From Bacteroidaceae bacterium (GTDB lineage: Bacteria; Bacteroidota; Bacteroidia; Bacteroidales; Bacteroidaceae), in contig JAILRU010000055.1 in NCBI GenBank assembly GCA_024697945.1, positions 1 to 50,933 on the forward strand: 50,933 nt of DNA, written 5' to 3'. The position numbers were made by a program, and so were the translations under genes. How positions within the stretch are numbered: position 1 is the first letter of the stretch; each line of letters opens with the position of its first letter. The notes under the pieces were generated by a model. It saw nothing but the letters and a program-made list of their open reading frames with translations, had not been told where the DNA came from and did no database searches. Positions 17,210 to 25,184 of this stretch are shown piece after piece.

Positions 17210-20200
17210 TTATTTATTCAACATTTTAACGTTATTCTTGATAACGATGCCCTTTTCGTTTGCATTGACGCGGCGTCCGCTCAAGTCATAGGTAGCACCC
17301 TCATTATCAATTGTCAATTTTCCATTTTCAATTGAGTGGATTCCATCCACTTCGTCTCCGCTGAGGTAGAAGCGGCCTGCGATGGTGCCTGCCTGAGCAT
17401 CGAAGGTGTAGCCCTGCTCGGTGCTGATGGTAGTCTTCTTACCGGTCTGGCGGTCAACGAGGATGACGCTCTCTGCGCCGCTGTTCTTACCCAGGGCAAT
17501 GGTGTATGTACCAGTCTTGCCGCAGGTGAGACCTAACTCTACGATACCGTCGCCCATGGGACGCTCGTTGATGGCATACTTCACGCCGCTTGCCTCGCTC
17601 CATATCTGGCTGGCGTCGGCACTCATGGCAGCGAAGAGGGCTGCGTCGCGGCTAACCTCATAGCCCATCTCGGCCTTGTCGTTGAAGACAACGCGGGTAC
17701 GGTCAGTCGTCTCCTCGCCCGTCAGGGTGATGTTCAGCACGGTGCGAGTGGCCTTCGTTCCGAATGAGAATTCCTTCACCTCATTGACGGTCAGGTCGTT
17801 GGGGTTGCGGTGGGTCTGGCATCCGCCCTTGCGGAAGGTGATCTCACCATCGCCATCCGTGGGACGCTGCATGAAGAATGCCTCGCCCGGGTTCAGGATG
17901 TAGTTGTCGTCAACAGGGCTGAATGCTGCATACTTGCCGTTGTAGGAGTCCCATACAAGGAAGGGAGCCTCGGTATCCATATAGCGCGTGTCATAGTAGC
18001 TGGGATAGGGGTTGCCGATGAGGTTCCAGCTGCGGTCGCAGGTAAGCTCGGGATTCTCTGTGGGATAGTCGGCAAGTTTCTTGCCACAATCATCCTTCCA
18101 GAACAACCACTGTGAAGTGAGAGTCAATTCGGTTGGTTTTACGGTGAAGCGTACCAGATTGTCCTGAGGATTGTTCAGGTAGCACTTCATGATGTAGCCC
18201 ATGCCTGCCTCCAGCATATCTTCACTGGTGAGGTTCTTCCAGGTGTTGTCGAAGTGCTGTGCTGCACGCTCGGCACCATCGTAGTAACGAACCACCCACT
18301 GTGTGAGGCTGTTCTCGGGAACGATGTCCTTCATCTGTACGTCGAAGGGGAAGCAGATGAACTGCCAGGTGTCGTTGCGGAGCAGTAGGTTGATGGTCTG
18401 GTCTTCGGCACGCATCTCACCCTTCACAATCAGGGAGTTGGGGTTGTACTTGGTTCTCCAAGAATCATAGTCAACGCCGCTATTGAAGCGGTCGTAATCA
18501 GCAAAGAACTTGGCGTAGGGAGAGAAGTTCATGGAGAATTCGTTAACGGACAGCTTGCTGCGGCTGCTGATGGTCAGGTTGCCGCGCTCGTACTTCTCGT
18601 GGCCGAAGCCGTCGTCAATCTGTTCCTCGTTGTAGAACATATGGATGTTGGGATGGTAGTCCTTTATGTTCTGGTCTTCGCCAAGCACGAACTCAAACTC
18701 CTTGTTAATATAGATATTCTCGGGTTGTATGGTCTCGTCAATCGACAAGTTAGCCTGGAACTCTAACCATCCGGGGGTCGTCATGTACTCCTGGAAGCTC
18801 CAAAGGGGAACATACAGTTTGATGTCGCCTGCATTGTAGGTAATGACTTGGTTGCGCACCGTAGGTGGCAGCAGGGAGCGACAGGAAATCTCCTTCAGGC
18901 CTGAGCAGCCGTAGAAGGGATGTTCGAGACAATAGAGGAGCGAGCTGGGCAGCGTAACATTAGCCAGCGACGTGCAATTTGCGAAGGCTTCCCTGCGAAT
19001 GTCCTCAATGCCTTCGCCCAAGGTAAGCCTGATTATGCCGCTACAGCCACTGAAAGCTCTGTCGTAGATGGTCTTTATGGAGCCGGGCAATGAAAGGGAA
19101 TAGATCTGGTAGTTACCTTGGAAAGCTTCGTAGCTTACATATCCAATACCATCATTGAAGGCGACATCGGTCATGCTAAAGTTGTACTTGAAACATTCGG
19201 TGCTGACGCCCTGCAAAGTGCCGGGAAGCTCAATCTGATAGAGGCCGCACTCATAGAAGCAAGCACTACCCATCGTCTCTAAATATGCAGGCAGTGTCGC
19301 GTAGTGCAAGTTGTCGCAGTAGGAGAAACAATTGGCTGGCAGGCTCTTCACGCCGTCGGGGATGAGAATGGATGTCAGCGAGTCGCAATCATAGAAATTG
19401 TAGCCGCCACTGATTTCTTCCAGTCCATCGGGTAAGTACATGGCGTGTATGCCTGTACGCTGAAAAGCCTCGCCTTTGATGGACTTCACAGAGTTGGGAA
19501 GCAAAACGGCTTCCAGTTGCCAACAATTCTTCAAGGCACCGGCGGGAATCTCTTCTATGCTCAGTCCGCTAATGTCAAGGCTGATAAGGTTGGGCATCTG
19601 GCGGATAGCATACCAGTCCGTCTCGTCGATGGTGCCCTTGTCGATAACCAGCTTATTTATTTCTGCGTATGTACGCACGTCAGGCAAAATGTCAGCTACC
19701 ACAATGTAGCCCAGTTCTCCGTTGGCGCAGGTGCCAGTATGTACAGTACTATAGGACTCAGTATTGTTCCAGTCGTCCGAAATGACGCACTGGTCCTTGA
19801 TGCCGTCTGCCTTTACATAATCGCGGAAACCTGCAGCAGGAACATACAGCTTCATGTGGTCGTTGCTGGGACTACCTGAAAGGGGGCCGTTAACGGTGGG
19901 AGGCGTAACGCTGGTGAAGTGCAGGGTCTTGTTGTTCCAATTATAGAAGGGTTTGTCGCTGATGACCTCCACATGCTCGGGAATGGTCAGCACCTTGACG
20001 TTTTTGAAGGGATAGAAGGTGTAATAACCTATGCGACGCAGCGTCTCAGGCAGGTTAATCTTCTTTGTGTCGTTCTGCTCGTAGGAAGCATAGCCGTAAG
20101 TAGAGACCACGATATATTCCTTGTCGTCAACCGTAATGGACACAGGGATGGTCACTTCCTCAGGCAGGGAGTTGCTACTGCTGGTGTAGTACCACTCTGC

Positions 20201-20404
20201 CAGGCCGAGATTGTTGTCGAGCCTAAAGCGAAGATTGTAGCCACCCACATCGACAGTCTTGGTGGTGCTGAAGTTCCATGAACCCATGTCCGAATTCAAG
20301 GCAGCCTGAATGGCTTCACTCGATTGTGCATTCACAGTACCGCCCGATGCTATCAGCACGACGGCAAGCATTACAAAATGCTTCAAAAAGTTGAGTTTTT
20401 TCAT
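17210..20404 (-). CDS. BspA-type leucine-rich-repeat surface protein (1064 aa)
   Basis: Paralogue of the 925-aa protein and first gene of its operon. A signal peptide (about 1-27) precedes LRR_5 repeats in two blocks (about 85-200 and 240-530, pattern AFxxCxxL). The C-terminal half shares SWNLIGNPYPSYYDTRYMD and PGEAFFMQRP with the 925-aa protein, followed by TTDRTRVVFND. It ends YDLSGRRVNANEKG and VKMLNK, a sorting-type tail. Just before the tail, IENGKLTIDNEG is written by an AT-rich repeat also seen between genes elsewhere. Codon use looks more GC-rich than in the 925-aa gene. A role in surface adhesion is inferred from the BspA family. Confidence 0.85.
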   Translation of the reverse strand: MKKLNFLKHFVMLAVVLIASGGTVNAQSSEAIQAALNSDMGSWNFSTTKTVDVGGYNLRFRLDNNLGLAEWYYTSSSNSLPEEVTIPVSITVDDKEYIVVSTYGYASYEQNDTKKINLPETLRRIGYYTFYPFKNVKVLTIPEHVEVISDKPFYNWNNKTLHFTSVTPPTVNGPLSGSPSNDHMKLYVPAAGFRDYVKADGIKDQCVISDDWNNTESYSTVHTGTCANGELGYIVVADILPDVRTYAEINKLVIDKGTIDETDWYAIRQMPNLISLDISGLSIEEIPAGALKNCWQLEAVLLPNSVKSIKGEAFQRTGIHAMYLPDGLEEISGGYNFYDCDSLTSILIPDGVKSLPANCFSYCDNLHYATLPAYLETMGSACFYECGLYQIELPGTLQGVSTECFKYNFSMTDVAFNDGIGYVSYEAFQGNYQIYSLSLPGSIKTIYDRAFSGCSGIIRLTLGEGIEDIRREAFANCTSLANVTLPSSLLYCLEHPFYGCSGLKEISCRSLLPPTVRNQVITYNAGDIKLYVPLWSFQEYMTTPGWLEFQANLSIDETIQPENIYINKEFEFVLGEDQNIKDYHPNIHMFYNEEQIDDGFGHEKYERGNLTISSRSKLSVNEFSMNFSPYAKFFADYDRFNSGVDYDSWRTKYNPNSLIVKGEMRAEDQTINLLLRNDTWQFICFPFDVQMKDIVPENSLTQWVVRYYDGAERAAQHFDNTWKNLTSEDMLEAGMGYIMKCYLNNPQDNLVRFTVKPTELTLTSQWLFWKDDCGKKLADYPTENPELTCDRSWNLIGNPYPSYYDTRYMDTEAPFLVWDSYNGKYAAFSPVDDNYILNPGEAFFMQRPTDGDGEITFRKGGCQTHRNPNDLTVNEVKEFSFGTKATRTVLNITLTGEETTDRTRVVFNDKAEMGYEVSRDAALFAAMSADASQIWSEASGVKYAINERPMGDGIVELGLTCGKTGTYTIALGKNSGAESVILVDRQTGKKTTISTEQGYTFDAQAGTIAGRFYLSGDEVDGIHSIENGKLTIDNEGATYDLSGRRVNANEKGIVIKNNVKMLNK

Positions 20405-20457
20405 AACAGAATAAAATTTGTTTGAAGATTTATTAATAAATATTAATTATTTGCCCA

Positions 20458-20465
20458 CAAAGTTA
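20458..20465 (-). promoter_or_regulatory. -7 element for the 1064-aa/2210-aa operon
   Basis: TAACTTTG on the minus strand fits TAnnTTTG, 54 bp before the start codon. In place of an obvious TTTG box, the 10-bp palindrome CTCGCGCGAG lies 22 bp upstream and may be an operator or activator site. Confidence 0.45.
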
Positions 20466-20536
20466 AAAAAAAATAACACATACTTCCTCGCGCGAGTCGT
20501 TAAATAATGTTAAAACACCCCCGAATTGACGTAATA

Positions 20537-20602
20537 CTACCCCTAGACTACCCCTAGACTACCGCTAGATTACCGCTAGATTACCGCTAGATTACCGCTA
20601 GT
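20537..20602. repeat. Tandem array 1: six 11-bp units (CTACCSCTAGA type)
   Basis: Units CTACCCCTAGA (two), CTACCGCTAGA (one), TTACCGCTAGA (two) and TTACCGCTAGT (one) run without gaps. Adjacent units differ in a graded way, as expected of a tandem array that grew by duplication. Confidence 0.9.
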
Positions 20603-20611
20603 TTATTACAA

Positions 20612-20687
20612 CAAGGTTAGTTCAAGGTTAGTTCAAGGTTAGTTCAAGGTTAATTCAAGGTTAATTCAAGGTTACTACAAGGTAAAA
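20612..20687. repeat. Tandem array 2: seven 11-bp units (CAAGGTTAGTT type)
   Basis: Three CAAGGTTAGTT, two CAAGGTTAATT and one CAAGGTTACTA follow each other, with a seventh decayed unit beginning CAAGGT. The unit sequence is unrelated to array 1, but the 11-bp period is the same. Confidence 0.9.
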
Positions 20688-20720
20688 ATTCCTTTTCCTC
20701 GCAACAATTCCTCATGTCTA

Positions 20721-20820
20721 TCTCTAGTTCTATAATTAGAGAGGAACTAGAGAAGAACCAGAGATGAATTAGAGATGAACTAGAGATGAATTAGAGATGA
20801 ACTAGAGATGTACATGAGGT
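20721..20820. repeat. Tandem array 3: seven 11-bp units (GAACTAGAGAT type) with an inverted lead unit
   Basis: Units start at 20744 and repeat every 11 bp to 20820: GAACTAGAGAA, GAACCAGAGAT, GAATTAGAGAT, GAACTAGAGAT, GAATTAGAGAT, GAACTAGAGAT and GTACATGAGGT. TCTCTAGTTC at 20721-20730 is the exact reverse complement of GAACTAGAGA at 20744-20753, so the array begins with an inverted unit, as at 271-358. Confidence 0.9.
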
Positions 20821-20867
20821 AAACACCGTAGGACAAAGCTTCCAATATTCGGAAAATTACCAATAAA

Positions 20868-20899
20868 TTTGGTTTTTATCTCAGTATGTCGTACCTTTG
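20868..20899 (+). promoter_or_regulatory. Bacteroidetes-type promoter of the MMPL-ACP-ligase operon
   Basis: TTTG (20868-20871), a 20-bp spacer and TACCTTTG (20892-20899) match the -33/-7 consensus closely. The predicted start of transcription is near 20906, about 18 nt before the TTG start codon of the exporter gene. Confidence 0.8.
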
Positions 20900-20923
20900 C
20901 AGTATTAAATCGTTAATCGTAAA

Positions 20924-23047
20924 TTGTCAAACAGAAAATTATATTTGTTTGTTGCCCTTACGTTGGTGCTAATAGCATCCGTGATGCGGCTGTCCTTCAA
21001 GGAGGACATAGAGGACTTCCTGCCCCTGAGCGAGGCGGACCGCGAACAAATGGCCGCCTATCAGGAACGCTCAGGCATGAACCGACTGTACGTCGTTCTT
21101 GAGAAGAACCCCTCTGACTCCCTCTTAGGGGAAGAAGATAATATCGCCCAGGCCAAGGACCGTTTCATCGAGATACTGGAGCAGGACCCCCGTTATACTT
21201 CATTCCCAAAAGAAGCTAACTCTGATTCTTCACTTTTCACTTTTCACTTTTCACTTATTCCCTTGGTTCTTAAGGAATCCGATTACCAGCGGATGGACAG
21301 CCTGTTGGCACAACCAGGCTTCATCAACGAGAGATTAGAGGCTGACATAGAGGCCCTGATGTTCCCTACTGGCGACCTCGTCAGCCAGGCCATCGGCCAC
21401 GACCCCTTGGGACTATGGACGAGCCTTTTTACATCTTACATCAGCCATCAGCCATCTTCTCTCTCCCTTCCTTCCTTCGGCAGCAGCGAGACAGACAAGA
21501 ACGCACAGCTCATCGACCTGCTGGACGATGCCATCGTGAAGATGCAGGCGGACTTCCCCGACGTGAAGGCACACGTAACGGGCGGACCGCAAATCGCTGT
21601 GGGGAATGCACGGCAGATTAAGCGCGACTGCATCCTCGCGGTCACGGTGGCGCTGACGCTCATCGTGGCTCTGCTCCTCTACGCCTTCCGCAGTTTCAGG
21701 GACATCCTGCTCATCGTACTCTCCGTGGGCTGGGGCTGGCTCTTCGCCTTGGGTGCTATGTCGCTAAGTCTCTATTTATGGGGAGGTTCGGAGAGGTCTG
21801 TCTCGTTGATTGCGATAGGTATTTCGAGCATCATCATCGGCATTGCGGTGAACTATCCCCTCCACCTCATCAGCCACGTGCAGCACCAACCCGACATCCG
21901 GCAGGCGATGCGCGAGATAACGAAGCCCCTCCTCGTGGGCAACATCACCACCGTGGGCGCCTTTCTTGCCCTCGTGCCCCTCAAGTCCCAGGCCCTCCGC
22001 GACCTCGGTCTCTTCGCCTCCTTCCTCCTCATCGGCACCATCCTCTTCGTGCTGGTGTGGCTGCCATCACTAATTAAAGTGAAAAGTGAAAAGTTAAAAG
22101 TGAAAAATGAAGAGTTAAGAGTTAAGAGTGAAGAGTTAAGAGTTAAGAAAAATAGTAATTTAGGATGCAAAGGTAACTATGGTTCTTCATCTTTAATTTT
22201 TAATTTTTCATTTTTCATTATCGCAGTTTTAACTGTGTTTTTCGCCTACTTCAGCTTCTCTGTGGAGTTCGACACAGACCTGTCGAACATCAACTATATG
22301 ACCTCCGAGCAGAAAGCGGATATGGAACGGCTGCAGAATATGGGCAACATTCTGCCCTCCTCGGACGAGGAGCAGGAGGCACGCATCAGACGCTGGAACG
22401 AATGGGTGGACAGTCATCCGCAACTGCTCGACAACCTGAATGCCGCAGCACAGGAGTATGGGTTCGCTGACGACGCATTCTCCGGCTTTGCCACGCTGCT
22501 GACGCAGACTCCCACTGTCTCCACTCAAGAGGGGAGTACAAATCTCCTCCCCCTTGGGGGAGGACGGGAGGGGGCTGTCGAGGCCCTTTCCGACGACTTC
22601 AACTACATCGGCTGGGTGTGCTCCTCCATCGTCTTCCTCTTCCTGTGGCTGTCGTTCCGTAGCATCAAGCTTGCCATCATCTCCTTCATCCCGATGGCTG
22701 TCAGCTGGATATGGATTCTGGGCATCATGGCCATCCTGGGCATCAAGTTTAACATTGTCAACATCATCCTGGCGACCTTCATCTTCGGTCAGGGCGACGA
22801 CTATACCATCTTCATGACCGAGGGCTGCGTCTCGGAGTACAAGCACGGACGACCCGTCCTTGCCTCCTACAAGCGCAGCATCATCCTCTCCGCCCTCATC
22901 ATGTTCATCGGCATCGGGAGTCTCATCTTAGCCAAGCACCCAGCCCTCCACTCCCTGGCCGAAGTGACCATCATCGGTATGTTCTCCGTCGTCCTGATGG
23001 CATACGTGATACCGCCGGTGTTGTTCAAGGCGTTAATAAAAAGGTGA
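20924..23047 (+). CDS. MMPL/RND-family exporter (707 aa)
   Basis: A predicted inner-membrane exporter of the MMPL (RND-like) family. An N-terminal membrane segment is followed by a periplasmic domain, a membrane bundle (about 235-395), a second periplasmic domain and a second bundle (about 560-705) with FGQGDDYTIFMTEG, the family's acidic GDD motif. The start is TTG at 20924: an in-frame TAA lies at 20906 and no ATG intervenes; the promoter at 20868-20899 agrees. It heads an operon with an acyl carrier protein and an acyl ligase, which suggests export of an acyl or aryl-polyene-type lipid (inference). Several segments look repeat-derived: FTFHFSL, YISHQPSSLSLPS, a KVKSEKLKVKNEELRVKS run at about 385-410, and LLPLGGGREG near 545. 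Confidence 0.85.
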   Translation: MSNRKLYLFVALTLVLIASVMRLSFKEDIEDFLPLSEADREQMAAYQERSGMNRLYVVLEKNPSDSLLGEEDNIAQAKDRFIEILEQDPRYTSFPKEANSDSSLFTFHFSLIPLVLKESDYQRMDSLLAQPGFINERLEADIEALMFPTGDLVSQAIGHDPLGLWTSLFTSYISHQPSSLSLPSFGSSETDKNAQLIDLLDDAIVKMQADFPDVKAHVTGGPQIAVGNARQIKRDCILAVTVALTLIVALLLYAFRSFRDILLIVLSVGWGWLFALGAMSLSLYLWGGSERSVSLIAIGISSIIIGIAVNYPLHLISHVQHQPDIRQAMREITKPLLVGNITTVGAFLALVPLKSQALRDLGLFASFLLIGTILFVLVWLPSLIKVKSEKLKVKNEELRVKSEELRVKKNSNLGCKGNYGSSSLIFNFSFFIIAVLTVFFAYFSFSVEFDTDLSNINYMTSEQKADMERLQNMGNILPSSDEEQEARIRRWNEWVDSHPQLLDNLNAAAQEYGFADDAFSGFATLLTQTPTVSTQEGSTNLLPLGGGREGAVEALSDDFNYIGWVCSSIVFLFLWLSFRSIKLAIISFIPMAVSWIWILGIMAILGIKFNIVNIILATFIFGQGDDYTIFMTEGCVSEYKHGRPVLASYKRSIILSALIMFIGIGSLILAKHPALHSLAEVTIIGMFSVVLMAYVIPPVLFKALIKR

Positions 23048-23056
23048 AAAAGAATT

Positions 23057-23287
23057 ATGAAATCTCGAATCATTGAACTCCTAAGTGCTGCCCTCCCGAT
23101 GGTGGACCTCGAATCGGACTTCCTCTTCAGCGAACTCGACTCCCTTGGCGTGACAACCATCCTAATGGTCCTTTCCGAGGAGTACGGCATCACCCTCGAC
23201 GCGAAAGACGCCACCCCCAAGAACCTCAGAACCATCGACTCCATCGTCCAAATGGTGGAAGGAAAGGTTAAAAGTTTAAAAGTTTAA
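23057..23287 (+). CDS. Acyl carrier protein (76 aa)
   Basis: A small acidic protein of ACP length. The LDSLGVTTI segment places the phosphopantetheine-bearing serine at about residue 30, and the helical pattern EEYGITLDAKDATPKNLRTI fits helices II-III. It lies 9 bp after the exporter and 27 bp before the acyl ligase. It is probably a pathway-specific carrier loaded by that ligase rather than the housekeeping AcpP, because no fatty-acid synthesis genes are near. The last residues (VKSLKV) run into the AGTTTAAA-type simple repeat. Confidence 0.85.
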   Translation: MKSRIIELLSAALPMVDLESDFLFSELDSLGVTTILMVLSEEYGITLDAKDATPKNLRTIDSIVQMVEGKVKSLKV

Positions 23288-23314
23288 AGGTTGAGAAATT
23301 GAAAGTTAAGGCGA

Positions 23315-24589
23315 ATGTTCTTGTCTCATTTTTCCTCGTTGACTCCCGATAAGCCTGCAATCATCTGCAAGGGGCAAGTCCTGTCCTATGCCGAGCTGTG
23401 GGAACGTGTGCAGGAAAGGTCGCGGCAGTTGCGCGATGAAGGACTCCGTGAGGGGCAGCCCTACGACTTCGTGATGTCGCAGGATGTGGATTCCATCGTC
23501 ACGTACTGCGCTGTTCAGTGCTGCGGAGCGTCCTCCATCCTCTACACCACCGGCACTACAGGTAGCGCGAAAGGCGTCATTATCTCCGCTAAAGCCTGGA
23601 CCGCCAATGCGGAGAACCTGATCGACCGCCTCGGATTCACTTCCGACCTGGTTTTCATCATCTGCGGTCCCCTCAACCACCTCGGCTGCCTCTCCAAGAT
23701 ATTCCCCACACTCATGACAGGCGGCACCCTCTACATCCTGGAGGGCCTCAAGGACCTCAACGCGTTCTTCGAACCATTCAATTCTTCACATCTCTCAACT
23801 TTCAACTTTCAACTCTCAACTTTCACGAAATTTGCCACTTTCCTCGTTCCTTCCGGCATCAGGATGCTCATGCAGTTCGCCTCGAAGCAACTGTCCGCTG
23901 TCAGCCATCAGATAGACTTCATCGAGACCGGTGCTGCCCCCATCTCGCAGCACGATATGGAACAGCTTTGCCAGCTGCTGCCGCAGACCAGGCTTTTCAA
24001 CACCTACGCCTCCACAGAGACGGGTATCGTCTGTAGCTATGAGTTCAGCCGCTACGGTTGTCAGCCTGGTGTGGTCGGTAAACCGATGAAGCACTCCTCC
24101 GTCCGCATTGGCGAGGACGGCAGTGTGATTTGCAGCGGCGACACCCTTATGTCGGGCTATGTGGGGAGTCCATCTGGGGCTCCTTGTCCTTCAGAAATCC
24201 ACACCTCCGACATCGGTTTCCTCGATGAGGACGGGATGCTACACCTGGAGGGACGGAGTGATGATATCATCAACGTCGGGGGCTACAAGGTGAACCCGTC
24301 GGAAGTAGAGGATGTCGCCCTCGCCTTCGAAGGCATCAGGGACTGCATCTGCATCCCAGCACCGCATCCCCTCCTCGGCACCGCACCCAAACTGCTCTAC
24401 GTACCAAAGGAAAAGGTGAAAGACCTAAATGGTGAAAATGTAAAGAATCTTTCACCTTTTAACCTTTTCACCTTTTCAACATTTCTCCGTTCCCGTCTCG
24501 AACCCTACAAGGTTCCTCTCTTCTACGAAGCAGTCCCATCCATCAAACGCACCTACAACGGCAAGCTGGACAGAAAAGCCTATAGATAA
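23315..24589 (+). CDS. AMP-dependent acyl/aryl ligase (ANL superfamily, 424 aa)
   Basis: An adenylate-forming ligase likely to activate an acyl or aryl acid and load the adjacent ACP. Motifs: phosphate loop LYTTGTTGSAKG (about residue 75), YASTETG (about 230), GRSDDIINVGGYKVNPSEVE (about 310) and the catalytic lysine in NGKLDRKAYR at the C terminus. At 424 aa it is shorter than typical members (about 500); the gap lies between the N-terminal YAEL motif and the phosphate loop, where about 60-80 residues seem missing. Two repeat-like peptides are present: STFNFQLSTF (about 160) and NLSPFNLFTFSTF (about 380). Close spacing to the ACP and exporter makes a three-gene operon. Substrate cannot be read from sequence. 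Confidence 0.85.
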   Translation: MFLSHFSSLTPDKPAIICKGQVLSYAELWERVQERSRQLRDEGLREGQPYDFVMSQDVDSIVTYCAVQCCGASSILYTTGTTGSAKGVIISAKAWTANAENLIDRLGFTSDLVFIICGPLNHLGCLSKIFPTLMTGGTLYILEGLKDLNAFFEPFNSSHLSTFNFQLSTFTKFATFLVPSGIRMLMQFASKQLSAVSHQIDFIETGAAPISQHDMEQLCQLLPQTRLFNTYASTETGIVCSYEFSRYGCQPGVVGKPMKHSSVRIGEDGSVICSGDTLMSGYVGSPSGAPCPSEIHTSDIGFLDEDGMLHLEGRSDDIINVGGYKVNPSEVEDVALAFEGIRDCICIPAPHPLLGTAPKLLYVPKEKVKDLNGENVKNLSPFNLFTFSTFLRSRLEPYKVPLFYEAVPSIKRTYNGKLDRKAYR

Positions 24590-24594
24590 TTTAT

Positions 24595-24640
24595 AATTCT
24601 TGGATGCTTTAGCACCAAGGCGCAATGTTAGTTGCGGAAC
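24595..24640 (+). repeat. 46-bp two-hairpin interspersed element, copy A
   Basis: Identical over 46 bp to copy B at 42009-42054, and related to copy C inside rlmN. Hairpin 1: CTTGG and CCAAG arms enclosing TGCT/AGCA. Hairpin 2: CGCAA, loop TGTTAG, TTGCG. It sits just after the acyl ligase stop codon and is flanked by AATTCAT-type sequence. Confidence 0.85.
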
Positions 24641-24687
24641 ACAATTCATATTTGGGCTACGTCCTGAAATCCAGGGGTCTGTATCCT

Positions 24688-25011
24688 TTACTTGTAGTGG
24701 TAGTGTTTCCTTTTTTTAAGGTATGACAGGTCGTCCTGATGATTGTACGCTTCTTTCTCGAAACGTATGTTGTAGTAGGCTTTCTTTTTGTCGCGACATT
24801 TCACGAGTAGAACGAGCCACTCCACCACGTACCAAATGAAGAAAGGCAGGTAGAGCAGTTCCTTCTGTTGTGCGGCATGAATCTTTTCGTGGTTGAATTC
24901 ATAGGCGTCAAGCGGCCTCACCGCGAAGATAAGTCCGAACAGACATATCGCCAGGTAGGACTTGCCTCCCGGATGCCGCTTAATCAGTATTTCACGTTTG
25001 AACCAATTCAC
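24688..25011 (-). CDS. Small membrane protein with HEKIH motif (107 aa)
   Basis: A conserved-looking Bacteroidetes small membrane protein of unknown function. Two hydrophobic segments (about 19-33 and 54-70) flank FNHEKIHAAQQKELL, which contains an HExxH zinc-binding pattern, so a membrane-embedded zincin-like activity is possible but unproven. The C terminus is basic and aromatic (KKRKHYHYK). The start is GTG at 25011; no nearby in-frame ATG was found. A -7 element TATCTTTG lies at 25055-25048 on the minus strand. It runs convergent to the acyl ligase. Confidence 0.7.
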   Translation of the reverse strand: MNWFKREILIKRHPGGKSYLAICLFGLIFAVRPLDAYEFNHEKIHAAQQKELLYLPFFIWYVVEWLVLLVKCRDKKKAYYNIRFEKEAYNHQDDLSYLKKRKHYHYK

Positions 25012-25047
25012 CTTTTAATTTTTTACCTTTTCACCTTTTTCCTGTCG

Positions 25048-25055
25048 CAAAGATA
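25048..25055 (-). promoter_or_regulatory. -7 element for the HEKIH membrane protein
   Basis: TATCTTTG on the minus strand, about 37 bp before the GTG start; no clear TTTG box upstream. Confidence 0.45.
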
Positions 25056-25152
25056 CGAAGATTAGTTCATAGTTCATAGTCCAAAGTCCTTAGTTATTTC
25101 CTGTTCTTATAATTTTTCACTTTTCACTTTTCACTTTTCACTTTTTTTTTCG

Positions 25153-25160
25153 TATCTTTG
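25153..25160 (+). promoter_or_regulatory. -7 element for the 732-aa secreted protein
   Basis: TATCTTTG fits TAnnTTTG. It overlaps the TTG that would begin a longer reading frame at 25158, which favours the ATG at 25185 as the true start. Confidence 0.6.
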
Positions 25161-25184
25161 TCCCCAAATTTAAACATAAATACT

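Larger units (their letters stand above)
20405..20923. other. Divergent intergenic region with three 11-bp repeat arrays
   Basis: This 519-bp gap separates the divergent 1064-aa and MMPL genes. It contains a -7 element for the 1064-aa gene (20458-20465), the palindrome CTCGCGCGAG (20487-20496) just upstream of it, three adjacent 11-bp tandem arrays (20537-20820) and a full promoter for the MMPL operon (20868-20899). No gene is seen. Confidence 0.75.
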
